From: a virus
Length of the DNA: 46,285 nt
Virus record (IMG/VR): IMGVR_UViG_3300047493_000096
Coordinates: 1 to 46,285 of that record
Strand: one strand, 5' to 3'
In this document: positions 1 to 10,200 of the stretch, piece after piece
Position numbering within the stretch: position 1 is the stretch's first letter
Layout of the letters: every line of letters begins with the position of its first letter
Program-made: the position numbers and the translations under genes
Notes under the pieces: model-generated
What the model was told of the DNA's origin: nothing
Database searches by the model: none
Seen by the model: the letters and a program-made list of their open reading frames with translations, nothing else

Positions 1-288
1 TGTGGAAAAAATATTTATAAAAATAAACAATGTAATAATTGTTATCAAACAAATAAAAGAAATAATTTTATTAAATTAAAATTAGAAGTATTTGCTCATT
101 ATGGAAATAAGTGTAGTTGTGGAGTAGAGAAGATAGAATTTTTAACAATTGATCATATAAATAATGATGGTTCCGAACATAGAAAAAGTATTGGTAATAT
201 TTTTCCTTGGTTAAAACGAAATAAATATCCAGAAGGATTTCAAGTTTTATGTTTTAATTGTAATATTGCTAAAAAACCAATAAAATAG
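1..288 (+). CDS. HNH homing endonuclease, C-terminal part (gene enters from the left edge)
   Basis: Frame 1 is open from the first base and ends at TAG 286-288, giving 95 residues. It has the usual layout of small phage HNH enzymes: an N-terminal Cys pair (CNNC), then Cys-x-Cys near residue 40, the core ILxIDHI-type segment (LTIDHINNDG) followed by EHRK, and a closing Cys pair in QVLCFNCNIAK. The family cuts intron-less or intron-containing alleles and spreads by homing. The start lies outside the window, so the N-terminus is unknown. It sits directly before the portal gene, a common site for such insertions. The assignment as HNH is secure; homing activity is inferred. Confidence 0.85.
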   Translation, partial: CGKNIYKNKQCNNCYQTNKRNNFIKLKLEVFAHYGNKCSCGVEKIEFLTIDHINNDGSEHRKSIGNIFPWLKRNKYPEGFQVLCFNCNIAKKPIK

Positions 289-322
289 TATTCTTGTTGA
301 TATATAAAGACATAAGGATATT

Positions 323-2119
323 ATGGTTATTAAGAATGGGCTTGGAGATTACGAATCTTTTTCATCAAAATTTTTAGCTAACAGGTCAGATATACCTGGA
401 GTTAGTAAATATATGGCAGATCAAATCTCTGACCAAAGAAAAGGTATTTTAGCAGCTGAGGTAGAGCAGGGGTTATTTAAAGATGGTTCGGGTCCTACAT
501 ACTCATCATATTTAAAAGAATATGGAGAAACTCCAGCTGGAAGAGTTCTTTCTTCTTCTAAGATGGCTAAATATGGTCAAGCGGTTAGTTCTCAAAATGG
601 TGCATTTAGAGGGGCGCATGGAGATTCGGTAAAACAAACTCCTGAGGTATATTCTCCGTTATGGTTAAATAGCAATCTTAATTTACCACGAGATAGGGCA
701 ACTATTAATGCTTGGTGTCGTAGTTTCTTTGCATTAAATCCATTTGTTCATAATGCTATTAGTTTGCACAGCACTTATCCTATTAGTAAATTATCAATTA
801 AATGTCCCAACAAAGATATTGAAAAGTTCTTTGATGATATGATTGAAGAAATTGATTTGATGAATGTTTGCGTACAGATTGCTCAAGAATATTGGTTATT
901 GGGTGAAGCTTTTGTTTATGCAGAATTAGATGAAAGCAAGGGAAAGTGGAGCCGATTACATATACAGAATCCTGATTTTATGATTGTCAAGAAAACAGTA
1001 ATAGCTTCAGAGCCTATTATTATGTTGCGTCCTGACGAAAATTTAAAAAAGATTATATTTTCTAATAGACCAAATGATGTAGAACAAAGAAAACAATTAA
1101 ATGATCATATTATAGATTCCGTTAGAAGAGGCGAAAATATTCCAATGGATAATTTTAACGTCTCACATTTGGCGAGAAGAATTAGTCCTTATGAAATTAG
1201 AGGGACAGGTTTGCCGGTGTGCATATTTCGCCAGCTTATGCTTATGGACAAGCTCCGCGAGTCCAAATATGCACAAGCTGATAATATGGTTAATCCACTT
1301 ACGATCGTAAAGATTGGCTCTGCGGATTTTAAGCCAACTTTTGCAGATTTAGAGGCTTGGAGAACTGTATTTGAATCGGCACAATATGACAAAGATATGA
1401 AAATCTTTACTCATGAGGGAGTAGATGTGACCAGAGTAGGGTCTGGTCAGGGTATTTATGATATTTCTGGGGACATTACTCAGTTAATTAAAGAAATCTT
1501 TATTGGATTACAAGTCCCACAGGTCATGATGGATGGAGGTAGTGATACTACTTATGCTAACGGAGGAGTTGCTTTAGATTTATTAAGACAGAGGTATATG
1601 GAGTTTAGGAATATGTTATCTCACTGGTTGAAGACAAAAATCTTTGCTCCAATTTCTAAGATTCAAGGTTTTTATGATTATTCTGGGGGAGAGAAACAAT
1701 TAATAGTTCCAGAAATTGACTGGAATCATATGAGTTTGTTTGATGCTACGGATTACATTAATGTGTTAGTTCAACTTACTCAAGGAGAAGGTTCTCAAAA
1801 GAGAGTTTCTTTAAGCACATTATATAGATCATTAGGTTTAGAAGAAGCTGATGAAAATAGAAAGATTAGAAAAGAAAATATTGAAAATGCCATTGCTGAG
1901 AAAGAGGTTGCGGCATTGAAGGCAATGAGTTTAAATGCATTAAGAGCATTGGATGATGAAGATGAAATTCCAGAACCAACAGAAGCTGTTGGAGAAGCGC
2001 CAGCACCAGAGGCTCCATTACCGGGAGAGACCCCAGGAGGAGAACCGCCTCCAGGATTAGATTCTGGATCTCCTCCCAGTTTACCCCCTCCTCCACCACC
2101 TCCTCCAGCGGGAAGTTAA
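323..2119 (+). CDS. Portal protein
   Basis: This 598-residue protein is the likely head portal, the dodecameric ring at one capsid vertex through which DNA is packaged and ejected. Support: length typical for myovirus portals, position upstream of protease and capsid genes, and portal-like segments, including a helix-rich centre and the stretch around residues 395-425 (VPQVMMDGGSDTTYANGG followed by a long helix RQRYMEFRNML). The last 50 residues are low-complexity, acidic then proline-rich, ending with eight consecutive prolines at 588-595. ATG 323 has AAGGAT as ribosome binding site, and TATAAAGA at 303-310 could be a late-type promoter box. Recognised by overall resemblance; no search was run. 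Confidence 0.85.
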   Translation: MVIKNGLGDYESFSSKFLANRSDIPGVSKYMADQISDQRKGILAAEVEQGLFKDGSGPTYSSYLKEYGETPAGRVLSSSKMAKYGQAVSSQNGAFRGAHGDSVKQTPEVYSPLWLNSNLNLPRDRATINAWCRSFFALNPFVHNAISLHSTYPISKLSIKCPNKDIEKFFDDMIEEIDLMNVCVQIAQEYWLLGEAFVYAELDESKGKWSRLHIQNPDFMIVKKTVIASEPIIMLRPDENLKKIIFSNRPNDVEQRKQLNDHIIDSVRRGENIPMDNFNVSHLARRISPYEIRGTGLPVCIFRQLMLMDKLRESKYAQADNMVNPLTIVKIGSADFKPTFADLEAWRTVFESAQYDKDMKIFTHEGVDVTRVGSGQGIYDISGDITQLIKEIFIGLQVPQVMMDGGSDTTYANGGVALDLLRQRYMEFRNMLSHWLKTKIFAPISKIQGFYDYSGGEKQLIVPEIDWNHMSLFDATDYINVLVQLTQGEGSQKRVSLSTLYRSLGLEEADENRKIRKENIENAIAEKEVAALKAMSLNALRALDDEDEIPEPTEAVGEAPAPEAPLPGETPGGEPPPGLDSGSPPSLPPPPPPPPAGS

Positions 2120-2134
2120 GCTAATAATATAATA

Positions 2135-2142
2135 TATAAATA
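2135..2142 (+). promoter_or_regulatory. Candidate late promoter (TATAAATA)
   Basis: The octamer is identical to the T4 late-promoter consensus and lies 23 bases before ATG 2165, with AAGGAT as ribosome binding site between them. In DNA this AT-rich the octamer also occurs by chance, so the assignment is tentative. Confidence 0.4.
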
Positions 2143-2164
2143 ACAATTTAATTAAGGATAATTC

Positions 2165-3403
2165 ATGGACAAGTTTGCTCAACGTAGGAGTATTTTAAAT
2201 AAATTACGAGAGAAAGTAAATATTCCTGGTGCTACTTTAGAGAATTTTTTTAAGCCAGAGTTAGATCGTATTATGAAAGATTTGCGATTAACAGATGATA
2301 ATATTAGAACTATTTTAATGGGGCAAAAAGTTGGAGATGCAGACGTGCAATTTTCACCTGGTCGTTCGGCTAAAGAGTTATTAAAATCAGCTCATAGTAA
2401 TTTTAATAGAAGAGAATATATTAAGGGAGTGGCAGATTTAGGTGAATTTCATAAAAGACTACATGACTGCGCTTTATTTACTGACAAATTAAAAATGAGT
2501 GTAGATAAGATTCATCATAACTTTTTATTTCAAAACTTAGAAGATAAAGATAAGAGTCAAATTAAAAATCTTAGAGATTATATGTCTAAGAAATCTCAAT
2601 TAGAGGCTACATTAATTAAGAGAGCTGGAAGTTTTTCAGATGTTTTTGATTTTTTTCATAATATTAAAACTCAAAGAGGTAGGGCATTAGCGGCTTGGGA
2701 GAAGAAATATCCTAAGGTTGTGGCTGATCTTAGAGATGGTGGTAATAGAGTTTTACAGTTAGCTGATAATGCTTTGGCTGGAACTTTACAATTACTTAAA
2801 GGAATGGCAACGGCTAGAGCAATCAGAAGTGTTGATGAGTATATGGGATTAGCTTCTCAATTAAAGAATGAATATGTCAAGTTTGATGCTGGAGATAAGG
2901 GATTTAGTGGTTATTACAATAAAGTAATTCTTCCTTATTTACAGAAACAAGAAGAAATTGAGCAAGATTCACAAACCTCAACTCCAGTGTCTGCGCCAGA
3001 GGTAAATATTTCTACTCCTACAAAAGATCCAACTTCAAATGAAATTAAATCACCATTAACACTTGAAATGCCAGATCTTAAATCTGAAGAAATAAAACCT
3101 ATCACATCAAATCCATCTTCAAATAAAGTTAAATCACCATTAACACTTGAAATGCCAACCACATCGGAAGCTTGGTTTAATACTCCTGAAGAAATAAAAC
3201 CATCCAAACCTGTTGAAACGGTTGGTCCTGAAACGGGAGAGGTAATTAGACACGCTAAGTTTTATGCTTCTTTAAAAAAATTAGGTGGAGAATCTCCTTA
3301 TATTTTGAAAAGTTATATTACTAAATATGCTAAATCTATTGAACACTTTGATTTAGCTACTGCTATTAAGTTATTAAATATTGTCAAAAATATTAGGGGT
3401 TAA
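2165..3403 (+). CDS. Head-module protein of unknown function with repeated linker
   Basis: 412 residues, not recognised. Residues 1-275 are charged and helix-rich (for example the region around YIKGVADLGEFHKRLHD). Residues 280-350 form a low-complexity Pro/Ser/Thr/Glu linker containing two near-identical copies of SPLTLEMP. A short helical C-terminal domain begins near residue 355 (HAKFYASLKKLGGESPY). It lies between portal and transglycosylase, with the next ATG only 2 bases after its stop, so it is probably a late virion or assembly protein. The two globular ends joined by a flexible linker suggest a bridging or internal head protein, but that is inference. Confidence 0.7.
   Translation: MDKFAQRRSILNKLREKVNIPGATLENFFKPELDRIMKDLRLTDDNIRTILMGQKVGDADVQFSPGRSAKELLKSAHSNFNRREYIKGVADLGEFHKRLHDCALFTDKLKMSVDKIHHNFLFQNLEDKDKSQIKNLRDYMSKKSQLEATLIKRAGSFSDVFDFFHNIKTQRGRALAAWEKKYPKVVADLRDGGNRVLQLADNALAGTLQLLKGMATARAIRSVDEYMGLASQLKNEYVKFDAGDKGFSGYYNKVILPYLQKQEEIEQDSQTSTPVSAPEVNISTPTKDPTSNEIKSPLTLEMPDLKSEEIKPITSNPSSNKVKSPLTLEMPTTSEAWFNTPEEIKPSKPVETVGPETGEVIRHAKFYASLKKLGGESPYILKSYITKYAKSIEHFDLATAIKLLNIVKNIRG
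3034..3157 (+). repeat. Two 40-base direct repeats inside the linker
   Basis: Positions 3034-3073 and 3118-3157 are nearly identical (an AAATCACCATTAACACTTGA core), spaced 84 bases, that is 28 codons. A second shorter pair (GAAGAAATAAAACC) follows each copy. This looks like a recent in-frame duplication lengthening the linker. Confidence 0.85.
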
Positions 3404-3405
3404 TT

Positions 3406-4560
3406 ATGGCTAATTTAGGAGCCGGATTTTATCCAAAGTTATTACAAATGACTTCTGAACTTGGAATGAGTCCAGAGGATTTGTTAGCGACAATGGTATC
3501 AGAATCTGGAATAGATCCATCTGCTCATAATCCAAAAGGAGCTTCTGGTTTGATTCAATTTATGCCACCTTCTTTAAAGGGAGTTGGGTATAAAGGAACT
3601 CCAGAAGAGTTTAGACAAACTTCTGGAGAAGAGCAGTTGCAATATATTAAAAGATATATTCAAGATAAAATGAAATATAATGGGGGACCATTTAAATCAG
3701 CAGCTCAATATTATGTAGCTAACTTTTGGCCTGTTGCTTTAAAATTACCAGGAATTCAGAATCAAGATCCTAATACAGTAATTGTTTCAGGACATCCTGA
3801 AAGAGATGCTTCTGGTAAATGGAGTAAGAAATATTTAGATATTGGCACTAAGATTTCGGCTGATTTTGAAGCTTTAGCATATCGTGGTAATACATTGTTT
3901 GATAAAAATAAAAAAGGATATATTACTTATGGAGATATGATCACTCAAACAGATCAAAATAAGAGAAATCCTATTTATCAAAAAGCATTAGCAGAATTAA
4001 AAAAATCTACCAATTATGTTGCTCAAGATAAACCAAGTTCTACAAGGTTGCCACCATCAGAAAAACAAATAAGTAATTATACTAAATCTAAGCCTAAAAA
4101 TAAATCTTGGTTAGAATCATTGGAAGCATTATTAGATAAATATGTCTCAATGTTTTCTAATGCTGAAAATATTTCATTAAAGAGATTATACAAGCAAGCA
4201 TTACCAGAACATAATATTTTAATACAAGTTAAGTCTCCTGATTATAACAGTAAAATAGAATTTGCTAGGATTTTAACATCAGCTTTAGATGAAGAAGTAT
4301 TATCTACTTCATATACATATGTGGATGGTTTTGAAGATGTAGAAGTAGAATGTAAAATTAATGGACCATATTCAGAATGTTTTGGAGCAGTAAGAGAATT
4401 TTCTTTGGTATTAGCAGAAGAGTTTTTCAATGCTACCAAAAAAATTGGAGGTATTCCAATTAAATTAAACTTTATTATGAATAAAAAATCATCTTTACAG
4501 GCAATTAGCTTAAAGACAGCAGAAACAAATTACAGACACTTCTTACTAAGATTAAGGTAA
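3406..4560 (+). CDS. Virion lytic transglycosylase (SLT-like) with C-terminal virion domain
   Basis: 384 residues. The N-terminal 165 residues form an SLT/goose-lysozyme-type fold: catalytic Glu33 in MVSESGIDPSA, then NPKGASGLIQFMP, the standard ES and GLxQFMP motifs of lytic transglycosylases that cleave peptidoglycan glycan strands. A linker (about 205-250) leads to a C-terminal domain (about 255-384) beginning with LKRLYKQA and containing VEFAR-like and CxxGPxxxC-like segments, which I do not recognise by name. No signal peptide is visible, consistent with a virion-borne enzyme acting during entry rather than a secreted endolysin. It starts 2 bases after the preceding stop. Confidence 0.85.
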   Translation: MANLGAGFYPKLLQMTSELGMSPEDLLATMVSESGIDPSAHNPKGASGLIQFMPPSLKGVGYKGTPEEFRQTSGEEQLQYIKRYIQDKMKYNGGPFKSAAQYYVANFWPVALKLPGIQNQDPNTVIVSGHPERDASGKWSKKYLDIGTKISADFEALAYRGNTLFDKNKKGYITYGDMITQTDQNKRNPIYQKALAELKKSTNYVAQDKPSSTRLPPSEKQISNYTKSKPKNKSWLESLEALLDKYVSMFSNAENISLKRLYKQALPEHNILIQVKSPDYNSKIEFARILTSALDEEVLSTSYTYVDGFEDVEVECKINGPYSECFGAVREFSLVLAEEFFNATKKIGGIPIKLNFIMNKKSSLQAISLKTAETNYRHFLLRLR

Positions 4561-4563
4561 AAA

Positions 4564-4947
4564 ATGGTATCAGAACATGAATTACATACTGTAATAGCTA
4601 AACTACAAGGTTCTGGTAAAACTTTTGCAGAGTTTTTAGTAGAAATCTTTAAAGATAAGTTTATTGAAGTTTATGTAGGAGATGCTTATGAAGATGTTTC
4701 TACTGAACAAATCTCTACTACTTATCCTGCGGTATTTTGTGGTAAATTAATAGCAGCATATAGAGAATGTTTAGTTATTAATTGTGCATTTGTGGCTCAG
4801 AACACCAAGCATTTACAATTAGGTAATATGGTATTTGTCAATGAAAGGGCTATTAGAGCTTTAAATGAAATTGATGGTAATGGCACTATGGAAGATATGA
4901 TGCTCCGCTCTAAAGAGTCCTTAGATTTAAAACAACTCTTCAAATGA
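4564..4947 (+). CDS. Small conserved-looking head-module protein, unknown
   Basis: 127 residues, not recognised. It begins MVSEHELHTVIAKLQ and has a mixed alpha/beta pattern with three isolated Cys. AAGG just before the preceding stop serves as ribosome binding site, so translation is coupled on both sides: the next gene's ATG overlaps its TGA. Size and position are like head-completion or neck proteins, but nothing in the sequence proves that. Confidence 0.7.
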   Translation: MVSEHELHTVIAKLQGSGKTFAEFLVEIFKDKFIEVYVGDAYEDVSTEQISTTYPAVFCGKLIAAYRECLVINCAFVAQNTKHLQLGNMVFVNERAIRALNEIDGNGTMEDMMLRSKESLDLKQLFK

Positions 4948-5666
4948 ACTCAGATCAAATATTAAAATTAGCAGAAGTTTATGAGTTTAAATGCTTAGAA
5001 AAATTAGCTAAGATTAAAAAACTTCCAAATGGGAAATATAGAGTTTTATCTGAAAAGAATAAAAACTTAGGAACATATCCATCCAGAGCTCAAGCAGTTA
5101 AAAGATTACAAATGGTAGAAATGTTTAAGCATATGGATCATCACGGCGCAGATGATACTTCAATTGATCTAACTGATATTGATGAGTTTGCATATTCTGC
5201 TATTTTGAGAAAATTAAGAGAGAAAGCTCCGGAGCATGTAGAACAGTTCTTAAAATTATTCAAACAACAATTTGATCAAGCGGTTAAAAATAAACTTCAC
5301 AAACCAGAGAAGATAGCATTGCAAAATGCTATGATTAAGTTTAACAAATTACATAAAGTTAAATTAGATGGTAAAATGTTAAAGACAGCGGCAGTGGCAG
5401 AATTAGGAAATGCACAACAGGTTGGAAAATATTTGTCTGACATTGTAAAATTTACACTACAAAGAATTCCGGCTGACAAAAGACAAAAAGCAATTCTTAA
5501 TTTAAAAAATAAGTTTTCAAAATTACCTGCTGAAGAAATATCTAACAAGCATTTACCATCTTCTTCTGCTTTAGGGCAATCAATTACTTTCGTTAAAATG
5601 GTGCTTTTTGGAAATGATTCTGAATATATTAGACAGGCTCTTAATGCTTTGGTAAATGCTTTATGA
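4944..5666 (+). CDS. Head-module protein with short basic GKYRVLS-type domain
   Basis: 240 residues. Start ATG overlaps the previous TGA. Residues 25-60 (KLPNGKYRVLSEKNKNLGTY, then PSRAQAVKRLQMVEMFKH) match a short basic module common in phage virion proteins, in which K-GKYxVxSxKGKxLGxYxSxxxAxxRLxxVExFK is conserved; I know it by pattern rather than by a named family. The rest is helical and Lys-rich. The N-terminus contains CLEKLAKIKK, one of the Lys-hydrophobic-Ala stretches recurring in this window's virion genes. Probably a DNA-associated or internal virion protein. Confidence 0.7.
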   Translation: MNSDQILKLAEVYEFKCLEKLAKIKKLPNGKYRVLSEKNKNLGTYPSRAQAVKRLQMVEMFKHMDHHGADDTSIDLTDIDEFAYSAILRKLREKAPEHVEQFLKLFKQQFDQAVKNKLHKPEKIALQNAMIKFNKLHKVKLDGKMLKTAAVAELGNAQQVGKYLSDIVKFTLQRIPADKRQKAILNLKNKFSKLPAEEISNKHLPSSSALGQSITFVKMVLFGNDSEYIRQALNALVNAL

Positions 5667-6424
5667 AACGATTTCAAGCTGTAATTCCTGGAGTTTTATA
5701 TAGGGGATCAGCTCCAGATATTAATGAAGTTAAGCATTTAAAGAAAAAGTTTAATATTAATAAAATAGTAAGTTTAGATCAAACTACTGGAGATAGAATA
5801 GATACAATTTGTAAGTTATTACAAATTAAACATATTAAAATGTATATAGATATGAATAAAAAATCTTTAATACATTTTTTATCTCAGGATTTAAAAGAGT
5901 TATTTTTAGAAGACGGTCCAACTTTTGTTCATTGTTTAGAGGGAAAAGATAGAACTGGTTTAGCTTGCGCTTTAGTAGAGTGTAAGTTTTTAGGAATTAG
6001 TCCAGAGCAAGCTATTAAAAAAGCCAAATCTTTAGGTTTTGGTATTGGAATGAATCCTGAATTAGTTGCATTATATGAAAAAATCATAAGGTCTTGTAAA
6101 CAAAAAGATAATAATTCATCCAATGATCAAACTGCGGTTTCAATGGAAAGAGAATATATTGGAGATAATAGAGATAGTTTCTTAGATGAGGCACATCAGG
6201 GATCATTTGCGCCATATTTAGATTCAAGTAGAATATTTCCTTATGATATAACTTACAATCCAGTTAATGATCAAGTTGGCACCAGAGAAAATTATGATGA
6301 TAATGGTGAATTATATAAATCAGATCAAAAAGACGTAACGCCTGTAGTTGGATTATATAATAATGATGCAGGAATTATGGGAGCTGGCCCTTCAATCAAT
6401 GCTGGTGGATTTATCTATGATTAA
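5663..6424 (+). CDS. Tyrosine/dual-specificity phosphatase-like protein with extra C-terminal domain
   Basis: 253 residues. Residues 1-145 form a protein-tyrosine-phosphatase fold: N-terminal PGVLYRGSAP, as in many DSP/Siw14-like enzymes, candidate acid Asp63 (YIDMN), and the signature loop H90-C91-LEGKD-R97-TG, matching HCx5R. Catalytic Cys and Arg are both present, so it may be active. Residues 150-253 are an unrelated, Asn/Asp/Tyr-rich tail with Gly-rich end (GPSINAGGFIYD) resembling a virion-attachment or structural segment. Its ATGA overlap with the upstream gene places it in the head operon. Possible substrates are phosphoproteins, phosphoinositides or inositol phosphates; none can be chosen from sequence. 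Confidence 0.8.
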   Translation: MKRFQAVIPGVLYRGSAPDINEVKHLKKKFNINKIVSLDQTTGDRIDTICKLLQIKHIKMYIDMNKKSLIHFLSQDLKELFLEDGPTFVHCLEGKDRTGLACALVECKFLGISPEQAIKKAKSLGFGIGMNPELVALYEKIIRSCKQKDNNSSNDQTAVSMEREYIGDNRDSFLDEAHQGSFAPYLDSSRIFPYDITYNPVNDQVGTRENYDDNGELYKSDQKDVTPVVGLYNNDAGIMGAGPSINAGGFIYD

Positions 6425-6439
6425 AGTGAGATTTATTTA

Positions 6440-7090
6440 ATGATTAAGCGAGCATATCCTATTCAAATGGCATATAAAGTGCCTGAGACAGAGAAACATC
6501 AAGCACAAAAAGCTTTGCTATATTTTAATAATTCTTCTAAATTATTAACACAGGCTTCAGATCATCTTAATATTATGAAGACACCATTTAAAGATAATCC
6601 AGATATGACACCTGAAGATATTATGAAAGCCAGACCTGTCATTAGAAGATTTAGAGATACGGCGATTGAAAACTTTAATAAGTTTAAGAAATCAGCATTT
6701 CAATGTGTAAGTTTGATGCAAACTTTTGCTACAGATACACAGACTTTAAAATTAATGAAAGCATTTATTAATTCGGTAGATGAATTGGAAATAGAAGTTA
6801 ATGCATTTTCTGAATTATTTAATGATTTAGAATCAAAAGATTTTTCCAAGAATGTAGTTGATAATATAGAAAAGATTCAAAAATCTTGTGATGATGTAGA
6901 AGAAAATATTGATGAAAGAATTAAATCTCACATACAAACAAATATTTTAGCAACAAATTGGGTAGATGCTATTTCTAATGATTTACAAATGAAAGTAGAA
7001 CAAAAAACACCACTTATTTTAGATTTATTCAATCAAAGACAACAACAATTAAACGATATTATACAAGATAAAAAAGATATTGTAAAATAA
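6440..7090 (+). CDS. Helical virion-module protein, unknown
   Basis: 216 residues, almost entirely charged helix with probable coiled coil over residues 90-165 (LKLMKAFINSVDELEIEVNA onward) and a Gln-rich end. It starts 15 bases after the phosphatase-like gene. No motif is recognised. Position before the protease/scaffold suggests a head assembly or internal protein. Confidence 0.7.
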   Translation: MIKRAYPIQMAYKVPETEKHQAQKALLYFNNSSKLLTQASDHLNIMKTPFKDNPDMTPEDIMKARPVIRRFRDTAIENFNKFKKSAFQCVSLMQTFATDTQTLKLMKAFINSVDELEIEVNAFSELFNDLESKDFSKNVVDNIEKIQKSCDDVEENIDERIKSHIQTNILATNWVDAISNDLQMKVEQKTPLILDLFNQRQQQLNDIIQDKKDIVK

Positions 7091-7147
7091 TAATAATGGC
7101 ATATGGTAATAGTGAAATATAATTAATATAGGATTTTGGAGACTCAT

Positions 7148-7285
7148 ATGTTTATTAAAAGAGGAATTGGTCAAATCATCGAAGTAATCGATGAAAAAAA
7201 TTTGACAGAAGAACAAAAAAAAGCTATTAAAGATTCTAAAGAAGTTTCTAAAGAATCTAAGATCTCTGACAAGTCAGGAAATTAA
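7148..7285 (+). CDS. Small 45-residue protein ahead of protease gene
   Basis: A short ORF starting ATG 7148 with GGAG 9 bases upstream. The product begins MFIKRGIGQIIEVIDEKNLT and ends in a Lys/Ser/Glu-rich helix. Its stop TAA overlaps the ATG of the protease gene by one base (7283-7287), implying translational coupling. The first four residues, MFIK, are the same as those of the following protein. Short MFIKRGxGxI proteins recur beside prohead protease genes in large phages as I recall, but no function is known to me. Confidence 0.65.
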   Translation: MFIKRGIGQIIEVIDEKNLTEEQKKAIKDSKEVSKESKISDKSGN

Positions 7286-10200
7286 TGTTCATTAAAATTG
7301 GAGAGATTCAAGATATTCAATTAGAGAGCACGGCGTCATGTGTTCCGGAAGTTAGTTTTGAAGTTTTAGAAAGTTTTAGAAAAACCGCTAATGAATTAAA
7401 GAAAATTGCGCCCAAAGCTGATGATTTTCTGTATTTCTCGGCAGTAATGATGCATGCCGCCGAGGCATCAGCCATTAATGACGATGGGACTCCAAAGTTA
7501 AACTTAAGGGGTGAGGTTGTCAAAGTTGGTTGGGATACATCTAATAATACTTGGAAGTGGCAATCTAATGATCCTAATATTAAAGCATATAAAAATGTAA
7601 ATGGTGATATTTTCCCTGAACTTGAACTTATTAAAGCGCATAAAAAGTGGAAACATAAACCACTTTGTATTGATCATAAATCATCTTCGGTTGATCATAC
7701 TCGTGGATTTATAGTAGATACTTATTATGATCGTAATCTTAAAAGAGTAATTGCTTTATGTGCTTTAGATAAAGCTAATTATCCTGACTTAGCAAGAAAA
7801 GTATCTTCTCATATGCAATCAGCAGTATCTATGGGCACTGCAGTGGGCAGAGCTATTTGTTATGATTGCGGTAGAGTTGCCAGAGCGGAAGCAGACTTTT
7901 GTGCTCATATGAAGAATAAAAGTTGTTATGGTGAAATCAACGTTGATTTAAATCCAATTGAATTATCTATTGTAGTTAATGGAGCTGATCCTAAGGCTAA
8001 TATTAAAAACATTATTGCAGCTGCTAATACTATGAATACTTATCTTGGTAATAGAGCTGAAGAATTAAAGAAATTAGCAGAAGTTAAATATACTGCTAAT
8101 TTTTCAGTTGAAGATTCTAATTCAAATAATGTAAAAACTCAAAATCTTAGTGTATCATCCAGTGATTTAGAAGATTTTAAGAAAGAAGTGGAAGAAGCAT
8201 TTGTTAAATTAAAAGAGTTTAAAGATGCAGAAAATGATAAAGAGGAAGAATTATCTGCCCAAGATCATGATCTTTCTTCAAAAGATAGCAATTTTTCAAC
8301 ATTTAATCAGTCATCAGGTAGTATTGCGATGGATGAAGGTTCTCCAACAGATTCGGGATTATCTCTTCAAACACCACAAAATGAAAGATATGCAAGTATA
8401 GCTGAGCTTCACAATATAACGGCGGCTATTGAAGAAACATTAAGTCATATGAAGAGCAGCTTGAATAAATTAACAAAAACGTCTACAAACACACAAGAGG
8501 AAAATATGTCCGGATCAGAAAAACTCAGCAAACAAGGTTATTTTCAGGGTGGTGGTGGTGTTAATGAGCCCACTCCTGGTCAAGTTAAATATCCCAAAGA
8601 CCCTCTAAATGAACAACTTCGTGAAAAAGAAGACAAACAAATGGTAGGCCAATCTCCATTTCCAGAAGTAGGAGATGTAGATGGAATGCATCCTTCACCT
8701 GCTTCAGTTGATCCTTCTAATGAACTTGAACGTAAGAAAATGATGGCTCGTGCAGAAATTGCTGAAAGAGCAATGAAACGCAATGCAGTAGTCCAGCTTG
8801 CTAAAGACACTCTTGCCAACAAACAGGCTTATTGGCAAGGCGGTGGTGGAGTTAATGAACCAGAGCCAGGTAAAGTTAAATATCCTAAAGATAAACTTAA
8901 TGAAGAACTTCGTAATTATGAAGATAAACAGATGGTTGGACAATCTCCATTTCCCGGAGTAGGTTCTGTTGATGGTCTTCACCCTTCACCATCTTCATCT
9001 AATCAAAAAGATGAATTAAAGCGTAAAGAGATGCTTGCTCGTGCTCAATTAAAAGCTCGTTTCGTTAAAGCTTCTAATAATGATGGCTCACAGAATAAAG
9101 CTAAATCAGCTTGGGAAGTTTTTCAAGGTGATAGACTTCTTCTTTCGGCTTCAGTGCAGGATTTATGTGGTGGAAAAGTTTCAGATGTTCTTTATGATAG
9201 CATTGCAACTAAACCATTCGGTATTCAATTAATTGAACGAGTTAAAGTGAATGGAGCGGAAGCCGTTTCAAAACTAATTAAAAAAGCCGCTCCTGGCGAT
9301 CAGCCTCCAATGCCAGCAGCTCCTGCTCCTGGCCCCGATACTTCTGGTCCTGATGCTCCTTCCGGAGATATGGAAGCTCCAGCATTAGATCGTGGTGGCA
9401 AAGGTGATCCAAAAGAAACTGCTTTAGAATTAGCGGAAAAAAATGTTACGCTTTCTTCTGATTTACTGGAAGCTGTTAGAGCATTAGCTGGTGAAAAAGC
9501 AGAAATTGCTTCTGACGGAGATGCTAGTGGAATGGCAGCAGATGATTCAGTAAGTGATAAATCAGCATCATATACTCTTAATGTATTAAGAAAAGAATTA
9601 AATGGTGCCCTGACTCAGGCTATGAAAGAATCAATTGCAGAACTTAATGATCATCAGCAAGAATTACAGATGATTGTTGAAATGTCTGACAATGGTTCAT
9701 TAAATAGCAATCAAGATTTACTTGGAACGGTAGTTGATGATGCGTTAAATGAAGCAAAAACATCATTGGCGGATGGATTTAAGTTAATGACGGCTTTCGT
9801 TAAATATGCTCGTGGAACGAAAGAGATTGTAAAACGTGCTGAAATTGAAGCAGAGCTTCAAGCATTAGCAGAAGGAGATTCTATGGATGATATGGATAGC
9901 GCTTCTGCAGATGGCGCTGATTTAATGAGTTTGATTAATGATACTAATGCAGATTTAGATTCCGTAACTGAAATGATGGATACGGATGAAGATACCGATA
10001 AAGATACGGATCAAGATAGTGATTTTGATCTAAAAGATTTAGATGGTATGGATGATTTGACTTTAGCTGACGATGTTGATGACAACGATGTTATTAGTGT
10101 TGATACTCCATCACAAGCGGCAGAAGTTGCAAAACAAGCACCAGATGCTTCAGTTATGGTTCACGCTTCATTAAATAGTCGTTCAGGTCGTCAAATGTTA

